From positions 1-64,000 of the forward strand of contig CYUG01000012.1 of the NCBI GenBank assembly GCA_001403775.1: a stretch of 64,000 nt of DNA, read 5' to 3'. The stretch comes from Dermabacter indicis (lineage in GTDB: Bacteria; Actinomycetota; Actinomycetes; Actinomycetales; Dermabacteraceae). The notes beneath the pieces were generated by a model, which worked only from the letters and a program-made list of their open reading frames with translations, was not told the DNA's origin and did not search any database. Positions 45,908 to 54,748 of the stretch are shown piece by piece (the first letter of the stretch is position 1; every line of letters starts with the position of its first letter). The position numbers and the translations under genes were made by a program.

Positions 45908-47080
45908 TTAGCCTTGCGCGTTCTTCGCGGCCTGTGCACGTGCCGCATCATGTGCGAGGGCAAAGGCATCGGTGTTGCGCATGAAATCTCGTGCCCACTC
46001 CGCTCGTCTCGTGGCTGCACGTCGGTACTGACTGCGCTGAACCGTGTCCCCGGAAGTAGCAAACCCCTGCACGTTCTCGAGCCTCTCAAAGTGTTCCATG
46101 ACCCTCGCGAAGGCATCGTCGGGGGAGGCGAGAGCGTGCGTGACGCTCTCGCCGTTCTCGATTTCGTCGTACAGCCAGCGCCCCTGAGCGTTCCGAAGCG
46201 CCCACGCGGGGGCTCGGTCGCCAATCTCCCTGCGCAGGTACGCATCGGGTTCCTCGGCCACGGTGATGTCGATACGCGCATACCGATCGCGCACGGCGGG
46301 CGAGCAGCGGAAGAGACGGCTAATGTCCCGCGCGTCGAATCCGGAAAAGTAGGGAACCTGCCCTGCAAGGGAACCGTCGGGCTGAATCAGGTGATTGAAG
46401 AGGTAACTCGCGCTCCCGATGTACAGGCGGTCGCTGCCGGAGGTTAACGGAGAGAGGTACTCCTCGACGTAGTACACGCACGAAAGGATGGCGGCCATGT
46501 CGGCGGCAATGGCCCGATCGAACTCTTCCGTACTTTCGGGGCGGAACTCCCACGTTGCGCTTCCGTATTCCTTGTAAATTAGGTCGCGGAAAGCATCAAC
46601 GGCTTCGTCGATTTCGCCCGTCACGCGTGGATCCCCTTCACCGGAATCTTTCGTCGAAAACCGATGCCTAACGTGCTTATCCGCGCGATCGGCGAACACG
46701 AGCTTCCACGTACCGCTTCCGTCGCTCCTTACGTTACGAAAGATCCCATACGAAACCGGTAAAACCCGACTCGTCGCCGTGGTCACCATGTTTACACCCT
46801 TAATTTCGCCCGGCTCGCTCCCCTCAAATTTCTCGTCGAGGTCATCTTTGAGGGACCGAAGGAAGCGATCGGGAGCCCCGCTCCTCGGCCGCACACGCCT
46901 CAGCTCACGAATGTGGAAACCCGAAATGTGGTCGATGACACTCTCGGAGCGCAACTCATCGAGATAGAGGCTTGCAGCAATCTTCGTGGGGAAGTGGTGT
47001 TCGGGCGGCTCCTGCGAGCACGCCTCTGCGCTCTGGGCGGTGCACTGTTGAATCTTGTCGAGCGGGGTAATGTGCCACAT
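45908..47080 (-). CDS. unrecognised 390-residue protein
   Basis: I do not recognise this gene. ATG 47080 (MWHITPLDKIQQC) has GGAG six nt before it. The N-terminus has Cys13, Cys21 and a His28-His29-Phe, spaced like a small metal-binding tag seen at the front of some accessory proteins in actinobacteria (from memory, weak). The rest is soluble and charged, with no membrane span or signal, a YYVEEYLSPL stretch near the middle, and an Ala/Arg-rich C-terminal helix. It sits between a gene remnant and an insertion sequence, and its GC is lower than its neighbours by eye. Accessory origin is likely. Confidence 0.7.
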   Translation of the reverse strand: MWHITPLDKIQQCTAQSAEACSQEPPEHHFPTKIAASLYLDELRSESVIDHISGFHIRELRRVRPRSGAPDRFLRSLKDDLDEKFEGSEPGEIKGVNMVTTATSRVLPVSYGIFRNVRSDGSGTWKLVFADRADKHVRHRFSTKDSGEGDPRVTGEIDEAVDAFRDLIYKEYGSATWEFRPESTEEFDRAIAADMAAILSCVYYVEEYLSPLTSGSDRLYIGSASYLFNHLIQPDGSLAGQVPYFSGFDARDISRLFRCSPAVRDRYARIDITVAEEPDAYLRREIGDRAPAWALRNAQGRWLYDEIENGESVTHALASPDDAFARVMEHFERLENVQGFATSGDTVQRSQYRRAATRRAEWARDFMRNTDAFALAHDAARAQAAKNAQG

Positions 47081-47184
47081 GCGAGACTCCAGGCGCCGGT
47101 CGTCGCTTCGTCGTGATTGAAAGGGGTGCGCACCGAGTTTACGTACCGGTTCTGGTGGAACTGCGAGAGCCCCAGCGCGAAAAA

Positions 47185-47224
47185 CGGGCACCGGCCCAAC
47201 CGTGAAGGCTGAGGCCGGTGCCCG
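47185..47224 (-). terminator. original terminator of tRNA-Ser, now displaced
   Basis: A perfect 12-bp inverted repeat (CGGGCACCGGCC and its complement) with a 16-nt loop. On the minus strand it is followed by TTTTT. Without the insertion element it would start about 8 nt after the tRNA 3' end. The element now separates the two by 1.4 kb. Confidence 0.75.
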
Positions 47225-47230
47225 CTCAAT

Positions 47231-47245
47231 CCGCGGAGGATAGGG
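47231..47245. repeat. 15-bp target-site duplication, left
   Basis: CCGCGGAGGATAGGG, identical to 48678-48692 at the other end of the element. It duplicates the last bases of the tRNA-Ser gene. Confidence 0.9.
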
Positions 47246-47391
47246 TGTCCGAGGTCATGACATATTTGACGGGGTGTGCCTGGGGAAGGCGTTGTGATCC
47301 TTGACAGGTCAGTCGCGTCACTGTTGACACTTAGGGTTACCTCACTCGTGTCGGTGACGCTTGACTGGTGAGTCGGGACATGGTTGACACC

Positions 47392-48585
47392 ATGAACAGT
47401 CCCAACCGCAACCTCGCCATCGTCAGAGCCGTTCAAAACCAAGGCGGCACACCCACCAACGTCGCCAAACGCTTTGGCATCTCACGCCAACGCGTCCACC
47501 AGATACTCAACGCCTACGACGCAGGCGGCGCCGAGGCAATCGCACCGAAATCACGTGCCCCTCACACCCACCCACACGCGGTACCGGACGCGTTGCGCAA
47601 CGAAATCATCGATATCCGCAAACAGCTCACCCGGCACGGACTTGACGCAGGACCCGAAACCATCGCCTACCACCTCGAACAGGCCGGCAAACGCACCCCG
47701 TCAACTTCGACGATCCGTCGCATCCTCACCAACGAAGGCCTGATCACCCCGCAGCCGCAAAAGAAGCCAAAAAGCTCCTACATCCGCTTCGAGGCCGCAA
47801 TGCCCAACGAATGCTGGCAAGCCGACATCACCCACCTCTTCCTTGCCGACAACACACGCATTGAAGTCCTCGACTTCCTCGATGACCACTCGCGATACCT
47901 GTTGTCAATCACCGCGGCCGCCGCATTCACAGGCCCCGCCGTCGCCGCCGAACTCACACGCTTAATCCACACATACGACCCGCCAGCATCCACGCTTACG
48001 GACAACGCACTGGTATTCACCGCACGCCTAGCCGGACGCAAAGGTGGGAGAAACGCTTTCGAAAAAGTGCTCGTCGCACACAAAATCCAACAGAAAAACG
48101 GCCGGCCAGGCCACCCTCAAACCCAAGGAAAAATTGAGCGGTTCCACCAAACCCTCAAAAAATGGATTAAAGCCCGACCCCCAGCACAAAACATTGATGA
48201 GCTGCAACAACTCCTCAATGAGTTTCGCCAATACTACAACTGCACCCGACCCCACCGCGCCCTGGGCAGACGCACCCCACAGCAGGCATACACCACCGGA
48301 GTCAAAGCCACACCCAACAACAACCCCAAAGAAGAATGGCGAACCCGAAACGACACAATCGACAAAAACGGCAAAGTCAGCGTGCGCTACGCCGGCAAAC
48401 TTTTCCACCTCGGCATCGGACGCGCCTACAAACACAAGAAAATTCTCATGGTCATCACCGACAACCACATCATCACATCACTGGTTGAAACCGGAGAAGT
48501 ACTCACCGAGCACTACATCGACACCGCCCGCGACTACCAAAAGGCCTACTGGAAACACGGCGACCCACCGCTCTACCCCAAATGA
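47392..48585 (+). CDS. IS481-family transposase
   Basis: DDE transposase (397 aa from 47392). The N-terminal helix-turn-helix is TNVAKRFGISRQRVHQIL, followed by an HTH-29-type region. The rve integrase core has Asp145 in WQADITH, Asp204 in LTDNALVF and Glu249 in QGKIERFHQTLK. Starts at 47368 (GTG) or 47380 (ATG) are also possible and lie inside the second internal repeat, so the transposase may bind its own promoter region. Codon use is richer in A-ending codons than in neighbours, fitting a foreign element. Confidence 0.93.
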   Translation: MNSPNRNLAIVRAVQNQGGTPTNVAKRFGISRQRVHQILNAYDAGGAEAIAPKSRAPHTHPHAVPDALRNEIIDIRKQLTRHGLDAGPETIAYHLEQAGKRTPSTSTIRRILTNEGLITPQPQKKPKSSYIRFEAAMPNECWQADITHLFLADNTRIEVLDFLDDHSRYLLSITAAAAFTGPAVAAELTRLIHTYDPPASTLTDNALVFTARLAGRKGGRNAFEKVLVAHKIQQKNGRPGHPQTQGKIERFHQTLKKWIKARPPAQNIDELQQLLNEFRQYYNCTRPHRALGRRTPQQAYTTGVKATPNNNPKEEWRTRNDTIDKNGKVSVRYAGKLFHLGIGRAYKHKKILMVITDNHIITSLVETGEVLTEHYIDTARDYQKAYWKHGDPPLYPK

Positions 48586-48591
48586 ACAAAA

Positions 48592-48626
48592 CCGGCACCC
48601 CAGAACAAAAACAACTGGGATGCCGG
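48592..48626 (+). terminator. terminator of the transposase gene
   Basis: CCGGCACCCCAG, 11-nt A-rich loop, CTGGGATGCCGG, beginning 6 nt after the transposase stop. There is one G-T type mismatch. Confidence 0.7.
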
Positions 48627-48677
48627 CCCGTCCAGCATGTCGCGACTCATGCGTCAAGCATGACGCGACTCATGACA

Positions 48678-48692
48678 CCGCGGAGGATAGGG
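48678..48692. repeat. 15-bp target-site duplication, right
   Basis: CCGCGGAGGATAGGG. Positions 48681-48692 are also the 3' end of the tRNA-Ser gene, so the duplication restored an intact tRNA. Confidence 0.9.
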
Positions 48693-48765
48693 GATTTGAA
48701 CCCCTGAGGGCGTGAACCCAACACGCGTTCCAGGCGTGCGCCATAGGCCGCTAGGCGAATCCTCC
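48681..48765 (-). tRNA. tRNA-Ser (GGA)
   Basis: An 85-nt type II tRNA. The acceptor stem pairs GGAGGAT with ATCCTCC; the anticodon stem-loop is CACGC-CTGGAAC-GCGTG with anticodon GGA. It has a long variable arm, a TTCAAATC T-loop and discriminator G. CCA is not encoded. Its 3' end abuts the IS481 element, and transcription from it now runs into the transposase gene antisense. A serine tRNA near ffs-dnaX-recR is a conserved arrangement. Confidence 0.95.
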
Positions 48766-48890
48766 ATTGGCTGCCGGCCGCGAAAAACTCGCGTGCGCAA
48801 GGCAACGCGCTCCAGTGTACCCAAAAAGCCCTGGGTGGCGCATGCGGAGATTGGCGGCAGTCGGCATAGAGGGGGCGAAGGTCACACGGC

Positions 48891-49007
48891 CTAGTCGTCT
48901 TCGGCGGAGAGGTCGGGGTGGCGAACGAGGTTGATGATCGCGGCTCCAAGCCCGCCCCACAGCATGAGCATCGAGACGATGAGCAGAGTGATCGCGGAAG
49001 CATTCAT
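48891..49007 (-). CDS. metS: MetS, small subunit of methionine/alanine importer
   Basis: A 38-residue single-span protein (TLLIVSMLMLWGGLGAAIINLVRHPD as the core, in parts TLLIVSMLMLWGG and LGAAIINLVRHPD). It matches MetS, the essential small partner of the NSS-family transporter MetP in corynebacteria. Its ATG overlaps the metP stop (ATGA), so the two are coupled. Confidence 0.88.
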   Translation of the reverse strand: MNASAITLLIVSMLMLWGGLGAAIINLVRHPDLSAEDD

Positions 49008-50794
49008 CGGTTCTTTCCCTTCGTGAACAGGCGCGTGAAGAGGTTCTTTCCCTTCGTGAAGAGGCGCGTGAAGAGGCCGGCGCGCGCGGGGTCGTCATCC
49101 GCGCGCAGCTCGTGCGGGAACTGGGTGTCGGGCGCGGGGACCTCGAGAGGCTTGCCGCGCACGACCCCTTGGGCGATCGGGTCGCCATCGGAATCGAGCT
49201 TGCCGACATTGGAGGCTTTCGGCCACGGGATCCGGCTCATGATGAGGGCGAGAGCAACGAGCGCGGCCGCCATGCCCCATCCGAATGTGTTGACGAACCA
49301 CGAGGGCATGCCGCCGTAGCCGTTCGTGAGGATTTCGCGAGCATCCAGCACGAGAGTGACAGCGAGGATCACGGGAATGACGACCGACACCATGACGTAC
49401 CAGAAATCGCCGACCTTGAACGAGCCGTACATGTTGAGATGGTCGCGCAGCGCGGGGATACCTCGAACGACGTAGGCGAGGATGAGTGTGCCAGCGAGGG
49501 CCGCGACCACGATGCCGAACGAGTTGACGAATTTATCGGAAACATCGAGCAGATTCAGGCCCGTCGCCGTGGAAAAAGCGAGGGTCGAGAGAACCGCCAT
49601 GGGAATACCCACGGCGAGCGTGCCCTTGGTGCGGCTCAGGCCGAGTTTGTCTTGCACAGCCGCGATGATGACCTCGAGGATCGAGATGAGCGACGTGAAA
49701 CCCGCGAGTAGAAGCGAGCCGAAGAACAGTACCCCGATGAGCACGCCGAGCGGTGCCTCGTTGATGATCGCCGGGAAGGCGATGAAGGCGAGCCCGATGC
49801 CGTCGGTGGCAACGTCGGTGACCTGCTGGCCCGTGGAGGCCGCCATGAAGCCAAGTGCCGCGAAGACGCCGATGCCCGCGAGGAGTTCAAAGCCCGAATT
49901 GGAAAAGGCGACGACGAGCCCCGAGCCCGTGAGGTCGGTCTTCTTCTTGAGGTAGGAGGAGTAGGTGAGCATGATGCCGAACGCCACCGAGAGCGAATAG
50001 AAGATCTGCCCGTACGCGGCGATCCACACCGATCCGTTCGTGAGGGCGCCCCAGTCGGGCGTGAAGAGTGCATCGAGGCCGAAGCCTGCGTTGGGGAGTG
50101 TCACGGCACGGAGCACGAGAATCAGGAACATCACGATGAGCAGCGGGATGAAGATCGTGCTTGAGCGGGCGATGCCTCCTTGCACGCCGAGCGCGAGGAC
50201 GGCGACGCTCGCGACCCACACGATGATCATGGCGATCAGGATTTTCGGTACGAAGTCGAAGCCGATGCCGGTGGTTTCCGCCGGGACGGATGCGGTGAAG
50301 GACCCGAAGAATGAGCCTGGATCCTCACCCCAGGCCTTCGTGAAGCTGAAGATGAAGTACCACGCGGACCACGCGAGAATCGCCGCATAGTACGCCGCGA
50401 TGACGACGCAGATCATGACCTGCCACCAGCCGATGGCCTCAACTTTGCGGTTCATGCGGCGCCACGCGAGCGGCGCGGAGCTGCGCCAGCGGTGCCCAAT
50501 CGCATAGTCGATAAAAAGAAGGGGGACCCCGGCTGTGAGCAGCGCGATCAGGTAGGGGATCATGAACGCGCCGCCGCCGTTTTCGTAGGCGGTGTAGGGG
50601 AAGCGCCAAATGTTGCCAAGCCCCACCGCTGAACCGATTGCCGCGAAAATGAAGGCGCTCCTGCCTGAGAATGCGCCGCGGTTTGCTCGTTGCTGCTGCT
50701 CGGGCGCAGCGTGGGCGGTCGACTGCACGCCCGCGGGCCGGCTCGTGCTCGGGGCCGACGGTTCCGCTCCCAAATGGTGGGAATGCTCGGTCAT
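49004..50794 (-). CDS. metP: MetP, Na+-dependent methionine/alanine transporter
   Basis: A neurotransmitter:sodium symporter family protein (596 aa, about twelve spans). The family signature is AAIGSAVGLGNIWRFPYTAYENGGGAF (in parts), with the Na+ sites in span one and YGQIFYSLSVAFGIMLTYSSY in span six. ATG 50794 has AGGAAAG upstream; the frame to 50884 is rejected. The N-terminal 50 residues are an unusual Ser/Pro/His-rich tail. The C-terminus ends in an exact 11-residue tandem repeat LFTRLFTKGKN from a 33-bp duplication. Confidence 0.92.
   Translation of the reverse strand: MTEHSHHLGAEPSAPSTSRPAGVQSTAHAAPEQQQRANRGAFSGRSAFIFAAIGSAVGLGNIWRFPYTAYENGGGAFMIPYLIALLTAGVPLLFIDYAIGHRWRSSAPLAWRRMNRKVEAIGWWQVMICVVIAAYYAAILAWSAWYFIFSFTKAWGEDPGSFFGSFTASVPAETTGIGFDFVPKILIAMIIVWVASVAVLALGVQGGIARSSTIFIPLLIVMFLILVLRAVTLPNAGFGLDALFTPDWGALTNGSVWIAAYGQIFYSLSVAFGIMLTYSSYLKKKTDLTGSGLVVAFSNSGFELLAGIGVFAALGFMAASTGQQVTDVATDGIGLAFIAFPAIINEAPLGVLIGVLFFGSLLLAGFTSLISILEVIIAAVQDKLGLSRTKGTLAVGIPMAVLSTLAFSTATGLNLLDVSDKFVNSFGIVVAALAGTLILAYVVRGIPALRDHLNMYGSFKVGDFWYVMVSVVIPVILAVTLVLDAREILTNGYGGMPSWFVNTFGWGMAAALVALALIMSRIPWPKASNVGKLDSDGDPIAQGVVRGKPLEVPAPDTQFPHELRADDDPARAGLFTRLFTKGKNLFTRLFTKGKNR
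49011..49076 (-). repeat. 33-bp tandem duplication at the metP 3' end
   Basis: Two adjacent 33-bp units (49011-49043 and 49044-49076) differ at one base. They add an extra amphipathic, basic 11-residue unit to the C-terminal tail of MetP without breaking frame. Confidence 0.85.
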
Positions 50795-50970
50795 GGTGTT
50801 CTTTCCTCGGTTTTTCGCTCGCGTGGCGAGATCAGACTTCACAGTCTGGAGAAAGGGAGCGCCCCTGTCCACCGTCGTCCGCATAATGGTCGGGTCGGTC
50901 GGTGAGGCTCGGCTATGTCACAGAGGCCGACGGTGACTGTGCGAAAAATCCGGTGAGGCTGTATCGTTGT

Positions 50971-51065
50971 GGGCGACTCCCCGTGTGGTGTCATCCATCG
51001 GAATCCCCCAGGGCTTGACGGCAGCAAGGGTACGAAGGCTCTGGCAGGTGCGCGGGGAGTCGTTT
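50971..51065 (+). ncRNA. ffs: signal recognition particle RNA, small bacterial type
   Basis: A hairpin RNA with closing stem GACTCCCCG pairing with CGGGGAGTC (50975 with 51061), and the SRP-type internal loops and apical segment (CCCCAGGGCTTGACGGCAG, then CAAGGGTA). A GTTTT run follows as terminator. It binds Ffh in co-translational targeting. Position upstream of dnaX and recR, and near a serine tRNA, matches the conserved gene order in Gram-positives. Confidence 0.88.
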
Positions 51066-51086
51066 TATGCCGTCAGTGTGCGGGGG

Positions 51087-51677
51087 CTAGTCGAGCGAAT
51101 CGTCTTCGGGAAGAACAAATTCCTGGCCCACGACTCCCGTGATGAGGAGGGGGTCAATAGTTTCTCCCTCGCGGATGACGCTAATGAAGCCGTTCGGCTC
51201 CATAATCGCGCACTGAACCTGGTTCCGGGTAGCGATGCCGGAGCGACGGAACGCGAATGCGAGGTCCTGGTCCGTGACGCGGGCCCGCCGCGCATAGTGC
51301 TCGATTTTCTTACCGTGCGCGAAGACGACGACGGGCCGTTTGTTGAGGCCAAGAGCGGGATATCTCGTTGATCGCGATAGCGCCGTGTTGAGCGCGCCGA
51401 AGACCACTTCCATGAGAACGAGGGTGACGAGCCCGATCACACCTGCGGCGAGTGTCGGTGGATGCCCGATCACGACGCGGCCTGCAACCGCGCCGAGCAT
51501 GATGATGACGGCAGCGTCGAAGCTCGTGGAGCCAGTGAGGATGCGCGGCCCGAAAATGTGGATGAGGAGATAGAAGACGAGGTAAATCACGACGGCGGAG
51601 AGGATCACGATGGGAATCCGCCACCATTCGATGCCGATCGCTGAGATCAATGCCGCGGTCCACTCCTCAAACGTCAT
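51087..51677 (-). CDS. DUF421 (YetF-like) membrane protein
   Basis: A 196-residue protein with three N-terminal membrane spans and a cytoplasmic C-terminal domain, matching the DUF421/YetF family (RPVVVFAHGKKIEHYARRARVT, then RNQVQCAIMEPNGFISVI, each a standard segment). The role is unknown; the family has been linked to spore germination and stress in bacilli. CTAGGGCAACC at 51687-51697, just before its start, resembles the metal-importer operator. Divergent from dnaX. Confidence 0.85.
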   Translation of the reverse strand: MTFEEWTAALISAIGIEWWRIPIVILSAVVIYLVFYLLIHIFGPRILTGSTSFDAAVIIMLGAVAGRVVIGHPPTLAAGVIGLVTLVLMEVVFGALNTALSRSTRYPALGLNKRPVVVFAHGKKIEHYARRARVTDQDLAFAFRRSGIATRNQVQCAIMEPNGFISVIREGETIDPLLITGVVGQEFVLPEDDSLD

Positions 51678-51736
51678 GCCTTAAGCCTAGGGCAACCAAC
51701 GAGAGCGGCGGTGCTCGCCTCCATTAGGCTGGTGTC

Positions 51737-54670
51737 GTGGCTACAGCTCTTTACCGTCGTTATCGCCCCGAGTCCTTCGCCGAAGTGATCGGCCAGGACC
51801 ACGTCACCGAGCCGATCCGGCGCGCATTGAAGTCGGGCCGCATCGGTCACGCTTATCTGTTCTCCGGCCCCCGCGGCTGCGGCAAGACCACCTCGGCGCG
51901 CATTCTCGCGCGGTGCCTCAACTGCGCTGAAGGCCCCACCGATACGCCGTGTGGCACGTGCGATTCGTGTCGCGATCTCGCGCGAGATGGGGCGGGCAGC
52001 CTCGATGTTGTCGAGATCGACGCGGCGAGCCACGGTGGCGTTGACGATGCTCGTGACCTGCGTGAACGCGCGGCCTTTGCCCCGGTCCGCGACCGCTTCA
52101 AGGTCTTCATTATCGACGAGGCTCACATGGTGACCTCGGCCGGCTTCAACGCGCTGCTCAAGCTTGTGGAGGAACCGCCCGAGCACGTGAAGTTCGTGTT
52201 TGCGACGACCGAGCCGGACAAGGTGATTGGCACGATCCGTTCGCGCACCCACCACTATCCGTTCCGCCTCATTCCGCCGCAGGTGCTCCTTCCGTATCTC
52301 GAAGAGATCTGTGCGCAGGAGGGCGTCGCCGTTGAGGATGGAGTCCTCTCTCTCGCCGTGCGCGCTGGCGGCGGCTCTGCCCGCGACACCTTAAGCGTGC
52401 TCGACCAGTTGATCGCGGGTTCCGATGAACGCGGCGTTGAACTGGAGGTCGCGACCAACCTGCTGGGATTCACCGACGTGGAGCTGCTCAATCGCGCGGT
52501 TGAGGCGATCGCTGAGCACGATGCCGCGACCCTGTTCGGTGTGCTTGACGAGGTGATCGGTTCAGGCCACGAGCCTCGACGTTTCGTTGAGGATCTGCTC
52601 GAGCGCTTCCGCGACTTGATCGTTCTCGTTGCCGCTCCGGAGCGTGCCCGCGATCTTCTTCCCGATGTGCCGCTCGATCAGCTCGACCGGCTGAGTGCCC
52701 AGGCCGAGCGCTTCGAACCGCGCACTCTTACGGACTTGGCGCAGATCGTGAGCGAGGCCCTCAACTCCATGGTGGGCGCCACGTCGCCGCGTCTGCACCT
52801 CGAGCTTCTCGCCGCGCGCCTCATCCTTGGCTCATCCGCAGGCACCGGCGCCGCAATGGGCGGGGCACACACGAACGCGAGCGGCACCGGCGGCTCGGCT
52901 CGCGGTGGTGCGCCGGGTGGGGCTTCTCAGTCCGACGCTTCCGGGCAAACCCTGTCGCCACGTCAGCGCGCTGTGCAGGTCGCACGTGAACAAGCGGCAG
53001 CGGCCGCAGGGCGCGACAACGGTCAGGCTTCGCACGTGCGCGAAACTGAGGAGACTGCGCCCGAGACCTCTCGATCGACGCCGGAGCAGACTCAGCGGCA
53101 GGCGCAGCCTCAGTCACAAGAACAGCCTCAGCCACAAGAACAACCTCAGCAGCAGGCACAGCCTCAGGCGTCGGCACGGCCTCAGGCAGCGAGCAGCAGC
53201 GAGGACTCATGGGGCGACCTTGTGGCGCCGCAACCGTCGGACTCGCCGAAGCAAAGCCCCGCCACCGCACCACCGGCACCTTCCTCGCAGAGCGCCCCAA
53301 CCCCGCAGGGTGCGCCGGCGAAGTCGGGAGCGAGCGTGAGCGATGTCGAGGGGCACTGGTCGGCGCTTATGGATACGCTCCAGACGCTCAAGCGCGCGTC
53401 GTGGGCGCTCATCGCCCAAAACGCGGGCCTTCACTCGTTTGACGGATCAACCCTCGTGTTGAGTTTCCGCAGCCAGGGGCTCGTGAACGCGTTCTATCGA
53501 GGCCAGCACGCGCCGAATATGGCCGAAGCTGTGCGCCGCATCATGCGTGTGGACGTAACGGTCGAAGCTACTTCCGGTGAGGCGCCGCCGAGCGGCGGAA
53601 ATAGCGCGGGGGGCGCTGGCCCTTCCCGCGGTGGCGCGCCCAGCGGCGGGATGCCGAACGGCGCTCCTGCGAATGGAGGGCGGCCGAGTGGGCAGCCCAG
53701 TCAGGGAGGGCCCGCACCGGGTGCGTCGTCGAGCTCGGCTCAGAGCGAGCGGTGGGGCGATGCGCTCAACACGTCGGCGCCGAGCCGGGTGCACGAAGCG
53801 GAAGCGAAGAATGCGCCCGCGCGGGGCGTGGAGAACTCTCGCGGTGGGCGAGGCGCCCTCGATGATGCGCCGCCGTTTGTGGACGACGAACCGCCATTCG
53901 ACGAAGACGCACCGCCAGAGGACTGGACGCCAGCACCGGAACCCAAGGCTCCCGAATCGCCCGCTTCGGAAATTGCGACGCCGGAAAACCCGCGAGGCGC
54001 CCGTGAAATGCCGCGCGGCGTGACGGAGCCGGTGCGGATTCCGGCGCAACCCGGCGAAGGTGAGCCTCGCACGCACGGCCAGCAGGCTCTCGAACGCGCG
54101 ATGCGGCAAGCCTTCGGTGAGGGCTTCGAACCGGCAGCGACCCTCGTGGAAGAACCCGAGGCGAACGTCCCGGCGGGGCACGAAAAGGATCCGGCAATCC
54201 GGCGGGCTCAGGCCGAGGTTGATGCGGAGCAGGCCGATGCATGGTCGGGGACAGCAACCGCTTCTTCGACGGATGGGGACAGCTGGGGACTACGCACGCA
54301 ACCAGATGCACAACCTGATCCGGCTCCCGAACGACAGGAGCTCACGCGGGGCCCGGGTTTGGGTCCCGCCGGCGCGCCGCGTCTGACGGGTGCCGCGCTC
54401 GCGCGTCAGGCCCTCCACGAAGCGCAGGCCAATCGACACGGCAACGGTGAACATGCTGGCTATGGGCTCAATGGGCGCAGCCAGCACTCGCCCAAGCCTC
54501 AAGAATCGCACGCGAGCGCCGAGGGTCAGAACTACGATGACCCTTTCCAGGGGGCTTCGCTCGATGACGAGGACGCGTCGTCGACCGGCTCGCAGCGCCG
54601 CCCCGGTCGCGACATTGTTGAGGAATTTCTCGGCGGCGAGGTGCTCGAGGTTATCGACGAGCAGCCCTGA
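51737..54670 (+). CDS. dnaX: DNA polymerase III subunits gamma/tau
   Basis: Clamp-loader ATPase (977 aa, long for the family). The N-terminus LYRRYRPESFAEVIGQ precedes Walker A GPRGCGKTTSA. The zinc site uses the cysteines of CLNCAEG and CGTCDSC, then IIDEAHMVT and the sensor-1 region. From about residue 375 it becomes a long disordered Gln/Pro/Gly/Ala tail with QPQPQEQPQ repeats, split by a folded segment (VEGHWSALMDTLQTLKRASW) that is probably tau domain V. GTG 51737 has little ribosome site and may be leaderless. Two 12-bp motif copies (52931, 53230) lie in the tail. Confidence 0.95.
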   Translation: MATALYRRYRPESFAEVIGQDHVTEPIRRALKSGRIGHAYLFSGPRGCGKTTSARILARCLNCAEGPTDTPCGTCDSCRDLARDGAGSLDVVEIDAASHGGVDDARDLRERAAFAPVRDRFKVFIIDEAHMVTSAGFNALLKLVEEPPEHVKFVFATTEPDKVIGTIRSRTHHYPFRLIPPQVLLPYLEEICAQEGVAVEDGVLSLAVRAGGGSARDTLSVLDQLIAGSDERGVELEVATNLLGFTDVELLNRAVEAIAEHDAATLFGVLDEVIGSGHEPRRFVEDLLERFRDLIVLVAAPERARDLLPDVPLDQLDRLSAQAERFEPRTLTDLAQIVSEALNSMVGATSPRLHLELLAARLILGSSAGTGAAMGGAHTNASGTGGSARGGAPGGASQSDASGQTLSPRQRAVQVAREQAAAAAGRDNGQASHVRETEETAPETSRSTPEQTQRQAQPQSQEQPQPQEQPQQQAQPQASARPQAASSSEDSWGDLVAPQPSDSPKQSPATAPPAPSSQSAPTPQGAPAKSGASVSDVEGHWSALMDTLQTLKRASWALIAQNAGLHSFDGSTLVLSFRSQGLVNAFYRGQHAPNMAEAVRRIMRVDVTVEATSGEAPPSGGNSAGGAGPSRGGAPSGGMPNGAPANGGRPSGQPSQGGPAPGASSSSAQSERWGDALNTSAPSRVHEAEAKNAPARGVENSRGGRGALDDAPPFVDDEPPFDEDAPPEDWTPAPEPKAPESPASEIATPENPRGAREMPRGVTEPVRIPAQPGEGEPRTHGQQALERAMRQAFGEGFEPAATLVEEPEANVPAGHEKDPAIRRAQAEVDAEQADAWSGTATASSTDGDSWGLRTQPDAQPDPAPERQELTRGPGLGPAGAPRLTGAALARQALHEAQANRHGNGEHAGYGLNGRSQHSPKPQESHASAEGQNYDDPFQGASLDDEDASSTGSQRRPGRDIVEEFLGGEVLEVIDEQP

Positions 54671-54748
54671 GCTCTTCTGCCGCTACGGATGATGAAGAAA
54701 GTGCGGGTCAGGGGCCTGGTTGGGGGTTGTGCCGGTAGTTTTTTCATG

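Larger units (their letters stand above)
47246..48677 (+). mobile_element. IS481-family insertion sequence
   Basis: A 1432-bp element. Its ends are imperfect inverted repeats beginning TGTC: 47246-47271 against 48677-48652, matching at 17 of 26-27 positions and sharing GTC, CAT and TTGACG blocks. A perfect 15-bp direct repeat abuts both ends, the size known for this family. It encodes a single transposase, a terminator, and extra copies of the terminal-type repeat inside both ends (47301-47330, 47361-47390, and 48630-48657 inverted). The intact frame and perfect duplication suggest a recent insertion. Confidence 0.93.

Noticed and set aside
47231-48692. An integrase-type att pair at the tRNA-Ser gene
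   Set aside because: The direct repeats abut terminal inverted repeats of a DDE transposase element and no tyrosine or serine integrase is present, so it is a target-site duplication.
51737-54670. Programmed frameshift in dnaX producing gamma
   Set aside because: I see no A-run slippery site with a following stem in the expected place; a single long frame is the simple reading.
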